Shown: one piece after another, positions 1 to 9,434 of the stretch
Layout of the letters: each line of letters starts with the position of its first letter
Position numbering within the stretch: the stretch's first letter is position 1
From: Sphingomonas phyllosphaerae FA2
GTDB taxonomy: Bacteria; Pseudomonadota; Alphaproteobacteria; Sphingomonadales; Sphingomonadaceae
Direction of reading: 5' to 3'
DNA length: 64,000 nt
Assembly: GCF_000427645.1 (NCBI RefSeq)
Contig: NZ_KE386571.1
Location: forward strand, 3,474,737 to 3,538,736
Program-made: the position numbers and the translations under genes
The notes under the pieces: model-generated
The model's input: only the letters and a program-made list of their open reading frames with translations
Databases searched by the model: none
Told to the model about the DNA's origin: nothing

Positions 1-1614
1 CGCCACCATCTGGTGCTGGCGGAGCGGGTGCGCGAGGGCGTGCGCGAGATGGGCGGGATCGTGCTGGAATTCCCGGTGCATCCGATCCAGGAAACCGGCA
101 AGCGCCCGACCGCCGGGCTCGACCGCAACCTGGCGTATCTCGGGCTGGTCGAGGTGCTGTACGGCTATCCGCTCGACGGTGTGGTGCTGACGATCGGCTG
201 CGACAAGACCACCCCGGCGTGCCTGATGGCGGCGGCGACCGTCAACATTCCGGCGATCGCGCTGTCGGTCGGGCCGATGCTCAACGGCTGGCACAAGGGC
301 GAGCGGACCGGCTCGGGCACGATTGTCTGGAAGGCGCGGCAATTGCTCGCGGCGGGCGAGATCGACGATGCCGAGTTCATCCGGCTGGTCGCGTCGTCGG
401 CGCCGTCGACCGGCTATTGCAACACGATGGGCACCGCGACGACGATGAATTCGCTGGCCGAAGCGCTCGGCATGTCGCTGCCCGGCTCGGCGGCGATCCC
501 GGCACCGTACCGCGACCGGCAGGAGGTCGCGTACCTGACCGGCAAGCGGATCGTCGAGATGGTCGCCGAGGACCTCAAGCCCTCCGACATCCTGACCAGG
601 GACGCGTTCCACAACGCGATCAAGGTCAATTCGGCGATCGGCGGGTCGACCAACGCGCCGATCCACCTCGCCGCGCTGGCGCGCCACGTCGGGGTCGAGC
701 TGCCAATCAAGGATTGGGAGGAGCAGGGCCACAAGGTGCCGCTGCTGGTCAATCTGCAGCCGGCCGGCGAGTATCTGGGCGAGGATTATTACCGCGCGGG
801 CGGCGTCCCGGCGGTGGTCAACCAGCTGATGGAGCAGGGGCTGGTCGCCGAGGGCGCGCTGACCGTCAACGGCAAGACGATGGGCGACAATTGCCGCGGG
901 GTCGCGATCGAGGACGAGAAGGTCATCCGTCCGTACGACGCGCCGCTGGTCGAGGAGGCCGGGTTCATCGTGCTGTCGGGTAATCTGTTCGACGCCGCGG
1001 TGATGAAGACCAGCGTCATTTCCCCTGAGTTCCGCGACCGTTACCTGTCGAACCCCAACGACCCCGAGGCGTTCGAGGGGCCGGCGGTGGTGTTCGACGG
1101 GCCGGAGGATTATCACGCGCGCATCGACGATCCGGCGACCGGCATCACGCCCGAGACGCTCTTGTTCATGCGCGGCGCGGGGCCGATCGGCTATCCGGGT
1201 GCGGCCGAGGTCGTCAACATGCGTCCGCCGGCGTATCTGATCACCGAGGGCGTCCACGCGCTGCCGTGCATCGGCGATGGGCGGCAATCGGGGACGAGCG
1301 GCTCGCCGTCGATCCTCAACGCCAGCCCCGAGGCGGCGGCGATGGGTGGGCTCGCGCTGCTCAAGACCGGCGACCGGGTGCGCGTCGATCTGGGCAAAGG
1401 GACGGCCAACGTGCTGATCTCCGACGACGAACTGGCCGAGCGCCGCGCGGCGCTGGAGGCGGCGGGGGGCTATGCCTATCCGGCCTCGCAAACGCCGTGG
1501 CAGGAGATCCAGCGCGCCGTGGTCGGGCAGATGAGCACCGGTGCAATCCTCGAAGGTGCGGAGAAGTATCAGCGCATCGCGCAGACCAAGGGGCTGCCGC
1601 GCGACAACCACTGA
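1..1614 (+). CDS. xylD: D-xylonate dehydratase (5' end outside window)
   Basis: This gene is cut by the left edge; the frame is open from base 1, so 537 residues are visible. The protein belongs to the IlvD/Edd dehydratase family, which uses an Fe-S cluster, and would remove water from D-xylonate to give 2-keto-3-deoxy-xylonate in the oxidative (Weimberg/Dahms-like) xylose route. The cluster-binding stretch GCDKTTPAC, the [10 protein letters not shown] segment near the C-terminus and the closing GLPRDNH all fit, as I recall it, the Caulobacter XylD family closely over the whole visible length. About 55 N-terminal residues of a normal 590-residue enzyme are missing here. L-arabonate or another sugar-acid dehydratase is the main alternative. 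An intrinsic terminator follows 26 bases after the stop. Confidence 0.88.
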   Translation, partial: RHHLVLAERVREGVREMGGIVLEFPVHPIQETGKRPTAGLDRNLAYLGLVEVLYGYPLDGVVLTIGCDKTTPACLMAAATVNIPAIALSVGPMLNGWHKGERTGSGTIVWKARQLLAAGEIDDAEFIRLVASSAPSTGYCNTMGTATTMNSLAEALGMSLPGSAAIPAPYRDRQEVAYLTGKRIVEMVAEDLKPSDILTRDAFHNAIKVNSAIGGSTNAPIHLAALARHVGVELPIKDWEEQGHKVPLLVNLQPAGEYLGEDYYRAGGVPAVVNQLMEQGLVAEGALTVNGKTMGDNCRGVAIEDEKVIRPYDAPLVEEAGFIVLSGNLFDAAVMKTSVISPEFRDRYLSNPNDPEAFEGPAVVFDGPEDYHARIDDPATGITPETLLFMRGAGPIGYPGAAEVVNMRPPAYLITEGVHALPCIGDGRQSGTSGSPSILNASPEAAAMGGLALLKTGDRVRVDLGKGTANVLISDDELAERRAALEAAGGYAYPASQTPWQEIQRAVVGQMSTGAILEGAEKYQRIAQTKGLPRDNH

Positions 1615-1640
1615 CGGATCGGTTCACGCGGAGGCGCGAA

Positions 1641-1673
1641 GGCGCGGAGGGTCTTCTCTCCGCGCCTTTTTTT
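1641..1673 (+). terminator. Intrinsic terminator after xylD
   Basis: A 9-bp perfect stem (GGCGCGGAG at 1641-1649 with CTCCGCGCC at 1658-1666, loop of 8) is followed at once by seven T (1667-1673). It starts 26 bases after the xylD stop. The left arm lies inside a copy of the GCGGAGGCGCGG-type repeat that fills this spacer. Confidence 0.75.
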
Positions 1674-2115
1674 CGCGCAGAGCACGCAGAGGACGCAGAG
1701 CGGTCACGCCGCAGGCATGGCTCTCGGCCGCAACCGGGATGACGATGGTTGCTGCCGCGGACCGTGGCACAGCGCACCGCCTCTCCGCGTGCTCTGCGTG
1801 CTCTGCGCGAACTCAAGATTTCTCACGCGGAGGCGCGGAGGCGCGGAGGGTTGCTCGAGGAGTCTCTCCCGGCTGCGCCAGCAGCCCTTCGCATCCTTGT
1901 AAGGAGCTGCACGATGCGTAGCTCACGACCTCTCTGCGCCTCTGCGTCTCTGCGCGCATAAGACTGCTGCACGCGCAGCCGCGAGGACGCGGGGCAAGTG
2001 GCACGGTGTCGCCTGCTGGACATCTTCATGTTCGCGGCGTCCTGCGGATTGATCGCGCGCAGAGACGCGGAGGCGCAGAGAGGGCGCGACTGCCGCGCCC
2101 GCCGGACATCATTTT

Positions 2116-2192
2116 CGTCATTGCGAGCGAAGCGAAGCAATCCAGGGCGTCCTGATCCGGCTCTGGATTGCTTCGCTGCGCTCGCAATGACG
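2116..2192. repeat. 77-bp palindromic repeat, copy 1
   Basis: The element begins CGTCATTGCGAGCG and ends with the complement CGCTCGCAATGACG. The arms are about 30 bases, almost perfectly paired, around a loop of about 17 bases. The same element, also 77 bp long, occurs at 11265, 22240 and 26473. This copy sits between convergent genes. Confidence 0.9.
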
Positions 2193-2274
2193 GATCCGCC
2201 TTCGTTTCTGAACATGCCTGCGGCGCCGGGCGGAACACCTCCGCGGCTCCGCGCCTCCGCGTGAACCAATAAAG

Positions 2275-2922
2275 TCAATCCGCGTCCGGCTGTCGCTCCG
2301 GTGCCGCGTCCGCGAATGCCGGCAGCGCCAGACACGCCGCCTCGATCGCCAGCAAGCGCGGCCACGCCAGCGCGACCCCGAAGCGCCGCGCATTCACCAG
2401 CTGCGGCACGAGGCACAGATCGGCGAGCGTCACCGTCTTGCCGAAACAATACGGCCCATGCCCATCCGCAATCAGCGCATCGCACGCTGCCAGCCCCTCG
2501 GCGATCGTGTCGCGCGCCCACGCATTGACCGCCGCCTCGTCGAGCCCGGCGCCGCGCAGCCGTTGCAGCACGCGCAGATTCTGCACCGGATGCGTGTCGC
2601 ATGCGATCACCTGCGCGAACGCCCGGACCCGCGCACGCGCAACCGGATCGGCGGGCAGCAATGGCGGTTCAGGCACGCGCTCGTCGAGATAGTCGCAGAT
2701 CGCGAGGCTCTGCGTCAGCACCGCGCCATCCCATTCGAGCGCCGGCACCAGCCCCTGCGGGTTGAGGCGCAGGTAATCGGGCGACCGCTGCTCGCCGTGG
2801 CGCAGATGGTGGAAGGCATCGCGCCACGCCACGCGCTTGAGGTTGAGCGCGATCCGCACGCGATAGGCGGCGGTCGAGCGGAAATAGCCGTGGAGCACCG
2901 GCCTGTCGGACGTCGCGGTCAT
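2275..2922 (-). CDS. maiA: Maleylacetoacetate isomerase-like zeta-class glutathione transferase
   Basis: The product is a 215-residue cytosolic protein with the two-domain glutathione transferase layout. The N-terminal thioredoxin-like half carries FRSTAAYRVRIALNLK, in the position of the zeta-class SSCSxRVRIAL active-site segment, then NPQGLVPALE and LTQSLAICDYLDE, which bind glutathione. The helical C-terminal half contains the NLRVLQRL and VTLADLCLVPQL signatures of maleylacetoacetate isomerase. The usual role is cis-trans isomerisation of maleylacetoacetate in tyrosine/homogentisate breakdown. A strong ribosome site (GGGGAGGA) precedes the ATG. The gene follows the bio operon on the same strand after a 41-base gap and may be read through from it. 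No other homogentisate gene is nearby, so a detoxifying GST role remains possible. Confidence 0.8.
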   Translation of the reverse strand: MTATSDRPVLHGYFRSTAAYRVRIALNLKRVAWRDAFHHLRHGEQRSPDYLRLNPQGLVPALEWDGAVLTQSLAICDYLDERVPEPPLLPADPVARARVRAFAQVIACDTHPVQNLRVLQRLRGAGLDEAAVNAWARDTIAEGLAACDALIADGHGPYCFGKTVTLADLCLVPQLVNARRFGVALAWPRLLAIEAACLALPAFADAAPERQPDAD

Positions 2923-2963
2923 GGATCCTCCCCTGATGTCAGGGGTAAACTAGGCGTGCCGCA

Positions 2964-3200
2964 TCAGTTGCGCAGCAACGGAATGATCCCTTTGCGCCGC
3001 CCCGCGCCGTCGGCCACCGCGCGTAGCGCCGCGGCCTCCATCGCCAGCCGCTGCGCCTCCCCTAGCGACAGCGCGTCGCGCGCCCTGGCCTCCAGCGCCG
3101 CCGCCCGCTCGCGTGCGATCGCCCGGTGGTCCGACCACCAGCCACGCCAGCGACGCCACAGGATCGACGCGACGGAGCGATGGCGGGAAGGAGCGGTCAT
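2964..3200 (-). CDS. Small uncharacterised protein at the end of the bio operon
   Basis: This is a 78-residue, arginine- and alanine-rich, probably helical protein with no signal peptide or convincing membrane segment; I do not recognise a family. It starts 22 bases after the bioA stop and is followed closely by maiA. The purine run GGGGGAGA stands directly before the ATG at 3200, unusually close for a ribosome site. A GTG at 3215 in the same frame would add five residues. Its position suggests co-expression with biotin synthesis but says nothing firm about function. It could be a non-functional open frame, although the spacing and orientation favour a real gene. Confidence 0.5.
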   Translation of the reverse strand: MTAPSRHRSVASILWRRWRGWWSDHRAIARERAAALEARARDALSLGEAQRLAMEAAALRAVADGAGRRKGIIPLLRN

Positions 3201-3222
3201 TCTCCCCCAACGCACATCCGCG

Positions 3223-4458
3223 TCATCGGTGGCGTGCCAGTACCTCCGAAATCGCGAAATAGATGCGGTCGAGATCGTCGTCGCCGATGCAATAGGGCGG
3301 CATGATGTAGAGCGTGTCGCCGAGCGGGCGCAGCAACACGTCGCGTTCGCGGAACGCCGCCATCAGGCGTGGCGCGAGGTCGGAGAGATAGCCCTCGCCC
3401 GCACCGATCTCGAACGCCGCAATCGTGCCGAGCACGCGCGGGTCGCGAATTCCGTCGAGTGTCGCCAGCCGCGCCGCCTGCGCGTTGCCCAGCCGCGCGA
3501 CACGCTCCAGCACCGGTTCCTCGCGCCAGATCGCCAGATTGGCGGCGGCGGCGGCGCAGGCGATCGGATTGGCGGTGTAGCTCGACGAGTGGAAGAACAT
3601 CCTCGCCCGATCGGTCGACCAATGCGCCGCGAAGATCGGCTCGCTCGCCATCGTCACCGCCAGCGGCAGCGCGCCGCCGGTCAACCCCTTGGACAGACAC
3701 AGGATATCCGGCTCGATCCCCGCCTGCTCGCACGCCAGCAACGTGCCGGTGCGGCCCCAGCCGGTCATCACCTCGTCGGCGATGAACAGCACGCCGTGCC
3801 GCGCGCAGACGTCGCGCATCTGGCGCAGCATGTCGGGCGAATAGAACAGCATCCCGCCCGCGCCGAGCACCAAGGGCTCGACGATGAACGCCGCGGCACC
3901 GCCGGCACAGGCGCGGTCGAGCGCGTCGAGCGTCGCCTGCTCCGCGCCAGTCGCCGCGTAGGGGATCGTCTCGACGTCGAACAGCAGCGGCGCATAGGCG
4001 CGGTTGAACACGCCGCGCTGCCCGACCGACATCGCGCCGATCGTGTCGCCGTGATAGCCATGTTCCATGACGAGGATGCGGTGGCGCGCGTCGCCCCGCG
4101 CCAGCCAGTAACCGAGCGCCATCTTCAGCGCGACCTCGACGCTGGTCGACCCCGAATCCGAGAAGAACACCCGCGTCAGCGAGTCAGGCATCATCGCGCG
4201 CAGCCCGGCGGCGACCGCCTCGGCGGGCTCGTGCGTCCAGCCGGCGAAGATCATCTGGTCGAGCCGTTCGGCCTGCGCGCGGATCGCGGCGGCGATCTTC
4301 GGGTGCGCATGGCCGTGCGTGGTCACCCACCACGACGAGATCGCATCGATCACGCGCCGCCCGTCGGCGGTGTGCAGCACCGCGCCCTCGCCGCGCACGA
4401 CGCACGGGATCGGCTCCTGAAGCCCGTGCTGGGTAAAGGGGTGCCAGACCGAACTCAC
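3223..4458 (-). CDS. bioA: Adenosylmethionine-8-amino-7-oxononanoate aminotransferase
   Basis: BioA converts 7-keto-8-aminopelargonate to 7,8-diaminopelargonate, using S-adenosylmethionine as amino donor and pyridoxal phosphate as cofactor. The 411-residue protein starts VWHPFTQ, the typical BioA opening, then [11 protein letters not shown]. It has the class-III aminotransferase block [15 protein letters not shown] and the cofactor lysine in [13 protein letters not shown] at about residue 257. The GTG start at 4458 overlaps the bioD stop (GTGA), which fixes the start. The longer open frame upstream is only the shadow of bioD. It is the third gene of the bioF-bioD-bioA operon. Confidence 0.95.
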   Translation of the reverse strand: MSSVWHPFTQHGLQEPIPCVVRGEGAVLHTADGRRVIDAISSWWVTTHGHAHPKIAAAIRAQAERLDQMIFAGWTHEPAEAVAAGLRAMMPDSLTRVFFSDSGSTSVEVALKMALGYWLARGDARHRILVMEHGYHGDTIGAMSVGQRGVFNRAYAPLLFDVETIPYAATGAEQATLDALDRACAGGAAAFIVEPLVLGAGGMLFYSPDMLRQMRDVCARHGVLFIADEVMTGWGRTGTLLACEQAGIEPDILCLSKGLTGGALPLAVTMASEPIFAAHWSTDRARMFFHSSSYTANPIACAAAAANLAIWREEPVLERVARLGNAQAARLATLDGIRDPRVLGTIAAFEIGAGEGYLSDLAPRLMAAFRERDVLLRPLGDTLYIMPPYCIGDDDLDRIYFAISEVLARHR

Positions 4459-5078
4459 CGGAAATCCTCGACATCGAACTGCGCGGCGAAGGCGGCGGCG
4501 AGCGTCGCGGCGTTCAGGTCGGGGAGGTGCGGCAACCGCCCTAGCCGGGGGACCTTGCCGATCTCCGCGATCACCGCCTCGCTGTCCTCGACCGCGTCGC
4601 CGATGAACGCGACACCGAGCAACGGCACGCCGCGCGAACGTAGCGCCTCGATCGACAACAGGCTGTGGTTGATCGTGCCGAGGGCGGTGCGCGCGACCAG
4701 CACCACCGGCTGCCCCCATGCCGCCGCCTGATCCGCAAACGACCACGTTCGGGTCAGCGGCACCAGCACCCCGCCCGCGCCCTCCACCACCAACGGCCCG
4801 TCACCCGCCGGCAGCGCAAGCCGCACGGGGTCGATCGTCACCCCGTCGATCTCGGCGGCGCGGTGCGGCGAGCAGGGCGTGTTCAGCCGATACGCCTCGG
4901 GCAACACCTTCGCCGCGTCGACGCCGAGCCGCACGACGCTGCCCGCATCGCTGCCGTCCGCCAGCCCGGCCTGTACCGGCTTCCAGTAACGCGCGCCGAG
5001 CGCGACGGTCAGCGCGGCGGCGAACACGGTCTTGCCGACATCGGTGTCGGTCCCGGTGACGACGATCGTCCCGCTCAT
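4455..5078 (-). CDS. bioD: Dethiobiotin synthetase
   Basis: BioD is the ATP-dependent enzyme that closes the ureido ring of dethiobiotin from diaminopelargonate and CO2. The 207-residue protein opens with [12 protein letters not shown], the P-loop of the family (lysine at residue 16). It continues with [17 protein letters not shown] and [12 protein letters not shown], all diagnostic for BioD. The ATG at 5078 overlaps the bioF stop (ATGA), and its own stop overlaps the bioA GTG, so translation is coupled through the operon. The length is slightly below the 220-230 residues usual for the family, with nothing obviously missing. Confidence 0.95.
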   Translation of the reverse strand: MSGTIVVTGTDTDVGKTVFAAALTVALGARYWKPVQAGLADGSDAGSVVRLGVDAAKVLPEAYRLNTPCSPHRAAEIDGVTIDPVRLALPAGDGPLVVEGAGGVLVPLTRTWSFADQAAAWGQPVVLVARTALGTINHSLLSIEALRSRGVPLLGVAFIGDAVEDSEAVIAEIGKVPRLGRLPHLPDLNAATLAAAFAAQFDVEDFR

Positions 5079-6193
5079 GGCAGTACCTCCTTCAGCACGT
5101 TTGCCAGCGCGGCGATCTCCGTCTCGGTGACGTGGAGGGTCAGCGCGATCCGCAGCCGGGCGGTGCCCGCCGGAACGGTCGGCGGGCGGATGCCGCGCAC
5201 GTCGAACCCCGCCGCCTGCACCGCCGTCGCGACGCGCATCGCCTCGCGATCGTCGCCGATCACCAGCGGCACGATCTGCGACTCGACACGCGCGCCGAGC
5301 GGGGCGAGGTATCGCCGCGCCGCGTCGATCAGCGCGTGGAGCTTCGCCCGTCGATTGGGCTCGTCGGCAACGACGCGCAGGCTCTCGCGCGCCACCGCCG
5401 CGCTCAGCGGCGACGGCGCGGTCGAAAAGATGAACGGCCGCGCGCGCGCCACCAGAAAGTCGCGGATGATCGCCGGCCCGCACAGCACCGCCCCCTCGCA
5501 GCCCAGCGCCTTGCCGAAGGTGTTAAGCGTCACGAGGTTTTCGCGCCCATGCCACGCCTCCGCCACGCCGCGCCCGCCCCCGCCCCACACGCCGGTCGCG
5601 TGCGCCTCGTCGACGACCAGCATCGCGTCATGCCGGTCGGCGACCGCCAGATAGGCGGCGACATCGGTCAGGTCGCCGTCCATGCTGTAGAGGCTTTCGA
5701 CCGCGATCCACGGCGTGCCGGTGCCGCCGGCCTTGCGCCACGCCGCGATCGCGTCGTTGGCGGCTTGCGCGTCGCCATGCGCCGCCGCGACGCAGGTCGC
5801 GCGGCCAAGCCGCATCCCGTCGTGCATACTCGCATGGACCAGCGCATCGTAAACGATCAGGTCGCCGGGCTGCGGCACCGACGACAGCAAGGCGGTGTTC
5901 GCGGCATAGCCCGAGCCGAACGACAGCGCCGCCTCCGCGCCGAAGAACGCCGCCGCCTCGGCCTCCAGCGCCTCATGCTCGGCGTCGTTGCCGCGCAACA
6001 GCCGCGACCCGCCCGAGCCGAGCGCGACACCCTGCGCCAGCGCCGCCTGCGCCGCCGCCACCAGCCGTGGCGTGGTCGACAGCGCGAGATAATCGTTTGA
6101 GGACAGGTCGACGCCGCGCCGCGGCGCGAGCGTGCGCAGGCGTCCGGCATCGGCGAGCGCGGAGAGATGGGCGCGTTGGGCGACAAGCTGCAT
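5075..6193 (-). CDS. bioF: 8-amino-7-oxononanoate synthase
   Basis: BioF condenses pimeloyl-thioester with alanine, with loss of CO2, to make 7-keto-8-aminopelargonate, the first dedicated biotin step. The 372-residue class-II pyridoxal-phosphate enzyme shows [30 protein letters not shown] and the cofactor lysine in NTFGKALG (about residue 228). The ATG at 6193 is the first methionine consistent with a normal N-terminus; the open frame runs on upstream but has no family character. It is the first gene of the operon. A 108-base divergent spacer to the gene at 6302 should hold the bio promoter. No bioB, bioC or bioH is seen in this window. Confidence 0.94.
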   Translation of the reverse strand: MQLVAQRAHLSALADAGRLRTLAPRRGVDLSSNDYLALSTTPRLVAAAQAALAQGVALGSGGSRLLRGNDAEHEALEAEAAAFFGAEAALSFGSGYAANTALLSSVPQPGDLIVYDALVHASMHDGMRLGRATCVAAAHGDAQAANDAIAAWRKAGGTGTPWIAVESLYSMDGDLTDVAAYLAVADRHDAMLVVDEAHATGVWGGGGRGVAEAWHGRENLVTLNTFGKALGCEGAVLCGPAIIRDFLVARARPFIFSTAPSPLSAAVARESLRVVADEPNRRAKLHALIDAARRYLAPLGARVESQIVPLVIGDDREAMRVATAVQAAGFDVRGIRPPTVPAGTARLRIALTLHVTETEIAALANVLKEVLP

Positions 6194-6301
6194 CGCCGCG
6201 CGTATGCCGCCGCCGGTGCCGCTTGGCCAGTATCCGTGCCACCGATCGCCGCGCTCGGGCGTTGGCAGCGCTCGATCGACGGATGCAGAGGGAGCTGACG
6301 C

Positions 6302-7114
6302 ATGGACCGCAACACGAAGCTCGCGCTGGGTGGCGCGGCGGTCGCCGCCGGCGCGGTCGCCTGGCTGGCGGCGCGCGAACGGCGCAGCGACGCCCCCGCC
6401 AGTTACCCGCCGCTCGACGTACCCAAACCGTTCGGCAAGGACGTGTGGATCGTCGACAGCGGGCCGATGATCGCCTCCGGCCTGTCGCTGCCGATCCGCA
6501 TGACGGTGCTGCGGCTGCCCGACCGCTCGTTGATGCTGCACTCGCCGACGCGCTTCACCCCGGCGCTGGCGGCGGCGCTCGCCGAACTGGGCGTGGTGCG
6601 GCATCTGATCGCGCCGAACATCGCGCACTGGACGCGGCTGCCGGCGTGGCAGCGCGCCTATCCCAAGGCGCTGCTCTGGGCGGCACCGGGGCTCGGCGAG
6701 CGCGGGCAGGTGCAGCGCAGCGGATTGCGGATCGACCGCGAGCTGGGCGCGGTGCCGCCCGCCGAATGGGCCGAGGCGGTCGACCAGGGGCTGATCGCGG
6801 GCGCGGCGGGGTTCAACGAAGTGTGGTTCCACCACCGCGCGTCGCGCACGCTCGTGCTCACCGACGTCGTCCAGCACATGGAGCCCGAGCGACTGCCCCC
6901 GATCACCGCCTTCATCGCGCGGCTGAGCGGCGGGGCGTGGGGGACCACGCCGCGCTACCTCCGCCCGGTGCTGCGCTTCGGCGGGCGCGACCTGCGCGCG
7001 GCGGTGGCGACATTGGTCGCGCTCGCGCCCGAGCGGGTGGTGTTCGCGCATGGCCGGCCTTTCACCGAAGACGCTGCCGGGCAATTGCGCCGCGCGCTCG
7101 CCTGGGCCGAATAA
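6302..7114 (+). CDS. DUF4336 protein (metallo-beta-lactamase-like fold)
   Basis: This is a 270-residue protein of the DUF4336 family, judged from the ordered blocks PFGKDVWIVDSGP, MTVLRLPDRSLMLHSP, VRHLIAPNIAHW and VWFHHRASRTLVLTDVVQ. The fold is related to metallo-beta-lactamases, but the normal HxHxDH metal motif is absent and no reaction is established. The first 25 residues contain a short hydrophobic run (KLALGGAAVAAGAVAWLAA) that could be a membrane anchor. A GAGGGAG ribosome site lies just upstream. It is divergent from bioF and followed 42 bases later by a GntR regulator. I cannot assign a biochemical role. Confidence 0.72.
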   Translation: MDRNTKLALGGAAVAAGAVAWLAARERRSDAPASYPPLDVPKPFGKDVWIVDSGPMIASGLSLPIRMTVLRLPDRSLMLHSPTRFTPALAAALAELGVVRHLIAPNIAHWTRLPAWQRAYPKALLWAAPGLGERGQVQRSGLRIDRELGAVPPAEWAEAVDQGLIAGAAGFNEVWFHHRASRTLVLTDVVQHMEPERLPPITAFIARLSGGAWGTTPRYLRPVLRFGGRDLRAAVATLVALAPERVVFAHGRPFTEDAAGQLRRALAWAE

Positions 7115-7156
7115 CCGCGCCTTGCTCCTGCCGCGCGCATCCGCCTAAGCTGCGGC

Positions 7157-7882
7157 ATGATAGCGGGGGGCAGCGTGGAGAGAAGCGAGCGGCGCGGGCC
7201 GGCGCATGTGACGATCGCGCATGATCTGGGCGTCGCGATCGTCACCGGACGACACCCGGCCAGCGTCACGCTGCCCGGCGAGCTGGAGCTGGCCGAACAA
7301 TTCGGCGTCTCGCGCAGCGTGATCCGCGAATCGCTCAGGATGCTCAGCGCCAAGGGGCTGGTGGAGAGCCGGCCCAAGGCAGGGACGCGGGTGCGCGACC
7401 GCGCACACTGGAATCTTCTCGATCCCGATATGCTGGCGTGGATGTTCGAGGGCGCGCCATCGCTCGATTTCGTCCGCAGCCTGTTCCAGCTGCGGCTGAT
7501 CGTCGAGCCCGCCGCCGCCGAGCTGGCCGCGCTCCAGCGCAGCGCCGCCGAACTGTCGCGGATGGGGCATGCGCTGGAGATCATGGCGATCCACGGCCTG
7601 CGCACGCAGGAGGGGCAGAGCGCCGATCAGCGCTTCCACGCGACCATCCTTCACGCCACGCGCAACGAGCTGCTGGTCAGCCTGTCGAGCAGCATCGCCG
7701 CCGCGGTGCGCTGGACGACGTTCTTCAAATACCGCACGCCCGCGCAATATCAGGACCCGATCCCGCTCCACCGCGCCTTGTTCGAGGCGATCGCCAACGG
7801 CGACGGCGCGGGCGCGCGCACGGTGACCGAGCGGCTGATCCGGCAAGCGCAGCGCGATACCGAGGTCGCGCTGGCGGCGTGA
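7157..7882 (+). CDS. GntR-family regulator, FadR type
   Basis: This 241-residue transcription factor has an N-terminal winged helix-turn-helix (about residues 18-85, LPGELELAEQFGVSRSVIRE) and a C-terminal all-helical FCD ligand domain (about 95-225). It resembles regulators of sugar-acid catabolism such as DgoR. It sits between the DUF4336 gene and the convergent sucrose permease gene, with only 10 bases between the two stops, and not far from xylD. A role in sugar or sugar-acid control is therefore an inference from family and position. The ATG at 7157 is used; an in-frame GTG at 7175 is an alternative. No clear operator was found for it. Confidence 0.88.
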   Translation: MIAGGSVERSERRGPAHVTIAHDLGVAIVTGRHPASVTLPGELELAEQFGVSRSVIRESLRMLSAKGLVESRPKAGTRVRDRAHWNLLDPDMLAWMFEGAPSLDFVRSLFQLRLIVEPAAAELAALQRSAAELSRMGHALEIMAIHGLRTQEGQSADQRFHATILHATRNELLVSLSSSIAAAVRWTTFFKYRTPAQYQDPIPLHRALFEAIANGDGAGARTVTERLIRQAQRDTEVALAA

Positions 7883-7892
7883 GGGCAGGGCG

Positions 7893-9206
7893 CTACGCCA
7901 CCACCCGCGCGCGCGCCCCGCGCCCGACCATCACGGTCGCCACCGCACCGGCCAGCATCAGCACCCCGCCGAGCACGATCACCCCGCGCGCGTCGCCGCC
8001 CAGCAGGCTTCGATAGAATAGCGGGATCGACAGGCTCTCGATCATCATCGGAATGACGATGAACATGTTGAAGATGCCCATGTAAACCCCGTTGCGCTCG
8101 GGCGGGATCATGCCGGTCAGCATGATGTACGGATTGCCCATCATCCCCGCCCAGCCGACGCCGATGCCGATCATCGCGACGAACAGCCACCCCTCGGAGG
8201 GCAGCGCCGGGATCGCCAGCATCGCCGCGCCCGAGGCGGCGAGGCAGCAGGCATGGACCGCCTTCGCGCCATATCGCTTCGCCAGCGGCATCAGCGCCAG
8301 CGCCGCGACGAACGCGACGGCATTGTAGAAGGCACCCAATTGCCCGACGGTCAGCACGGTGTCGCGGAACGCGGCGCTCCCGGTTTCGACGGTGCCGTGC
8401 AGCGAGCGCGCCAGCGCGAAGGTGATGAACTGCCAATAGGCGAACATCGCATACCATTGGCACAGCATCGCCAGCGCGAGCTGCCGCATCGGCTTCGGCA
8501 TCTCGACCAAGGCCGCCTTCAGATCGGCGAGCGTCGCGCGCAGCGTCAGCGGCTCGGCCGCCAGCCGCGCCTGCTCCTCGGGCGGCAGCGGCAATTCCGG
8601 CACCCGCCACACCGACCACAGGATCGTCGACAGCGACAACACCGCGCCGATCAGGAACGCGATCCGCGTGATATCGGGAATGCCGTTGGCGTCGACCGCA
8701 TCCTTGTCGAACCCGATCCATACCAGCAGCGACGGCGCGAGATACGACAGCGTCTGCGCCAGCCCGGTGAACGCCGATTGCGTCAGGAACCCGGTCGCGC
8801 GCTGGTCCTCCGCCAGCCGGTCGCCGACATAGGCGCGATACGGCTCCATCGTGACGTTGTTGGCGGCGTCGAGAATCCACAACAGGCTGGCCGCGATCCA
8901 CAGCGCGCGGCTGTACGGCATCGCGAACAGACACAGGCTGCACAGCACCGCACCGATCAGGAAATAGGGCGTACGCCGCCCGAGCCGCGTATTGGTCCGA
9001 TCGCTCATCGCCCCGATCAGCGGCTGGACCAGCAACCCGGTGACCGGCCCGGCGAGCCACAGCAGCGGCAGGCTGGCCTCGTCCGCGCCGAGATAGCCAT
9101 AGATCGGCGCCATATTGGCCTGTTGCAGCCCGAACGAGAATTGTAGCCCGAGGAAGCCGAGGTTCATCTCGACGATCCGGGCCAGCGACAGGCGCGGCTT
9201 GCTCAT
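7893..9206 (-). CDS. suxC: Sucrose permease-like MFS transporter
   Basis: This is a 437-residue inner-membrane transporter with about twelve hydrophobic segments. It resembles the GPH/sucrose subgroup of the major facilitator superfamily: [19 protein letters not shown] near the N-terminus, [22 protein letters not shown] in segment 2, and the loop motif [13 protein letters not shown]. The equivalent subgroup in the Xanthomonas and Caulobacter sucrose loci is SuxC, which moves sucrose from periplasm to cytoplasm. It lies downstream of suxB on the same strand after a 228-base spacer full of repeats, so it may have its own promoter or depend on read-through. Substrate assignment rests on the neighbouring amylosucrase and TonB receptor; a maltose or other glucoside substrate is possible. 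Confidence 0.8.
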   Translation of the reverse strand: MSKPRLSLARIVEMNLGFLGLQFSFGLQQANMAPIYGYLGADEASLPLLWLAGPVTGLLVQPLIGAMSDRTNTRLGRRTPYFLIGAVLCSLCLFAMPYSRALWIAASLLWILDAANNVTMEPYRAYVGDRLAEDQRATGFLTQSAFTGLAQTLSYLAPSLLVWIGFDKDAVDANGIPDITRIAFLIGAVLSLSTILWSVWRVPELPLPPEEQARLAAEPLTLRATLADLKAALVEMPKPMRQLALAMLCQWYAMFAYWQFITFALARSLHGTVETGSAAFRDTVLTVGQLGAFYNAVAFVAALALMPLAKRYGAKAVHACCLAASGAAMLAIPALPSEGWLFVAMIGIGVGWAGMMGNPYIMLTGMIPPERNGVYMGIFNMFIVIPMMIESLSIPLFYRSLLGGDARGVIVLGGVLMLAGAVATVMVGRGARARVVA

Positions 9207-9230
9207 CTCATGGCTCCTGTCTCACTGCTT

Positions 9231-9422
9231 CGTCATTCCCGCGAAGGCGAAACCTCTGCGAAAGCCCCCTTCTTGTACCCCGGCGAAGGCCGGGGCCCAG
9301 TTGGGAGACGCTTGTAAGCATCAGAACGTCCTCCCCAACTGGACCCCGGCCTTCGCCGGGGAACGGCTTACGAAGGATATGGTCCGCACTTTCGCAGAAC
9401 TCCCGCCTGCGCAGGAATGACG
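9231..9422. repeat. Nested inverted repeats between suxB and suxC
   Basis: The outer ends are CGTCATTCCCGCGAAGGCG and the complement-like CGCAGGAATGACG. Inside is a second pair, TCTGCGAAAG (9255-9264) and CTTTCGCAGA (9389-9398). Inside that is a third pair, the CCCCGGCGAAGGCCGGGG arm (from about 9279) and its partner ending about 9361. The spacer contains no credible gene. The middle pair resembles the terminal repeat of the IS5-family element at 35633-36789. Confidence 0.8.
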
Positions 9423-9434
9423 GATCGCTGGTCA

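Larger units (their letters stand above)
1615..2274. repeat. Repeat-dense spacer between convergent xylD and maiA
   Basis: This 660-base stretch holds no convincing gene. It carries several copies, in both orientations, of a purine-rich repeat built on CACGCGGAGGCGCGGAGG or CGCAGAGGCGCAGAG: forward copies near 1625-1652, 1677-1703, 1823-1851 and 2054-2087, and reverse copies near 1780-1811, 1928-1960 and 2237-2266. A 77-bp palindrome of another family lies at 2116-2192. The short open frames here translate to the arginine/alanine-rich peptides expected from such repeats and are not credible genes. Confidence 0.8.

Noticed and set aside
1625..2266. Short open frames in the repeat-dense spacer
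   Set aside because: Their peptides are direct translations of the GCGGAGG and CGTCATTGCGAG repeats in several frames; no ribosome sites or family features.
2458..4731. 757-codon plus-strand open frame over maiA and bioA
   Set aside because: It crosses three well-supported minus-strand genes and has the same shadow composition.
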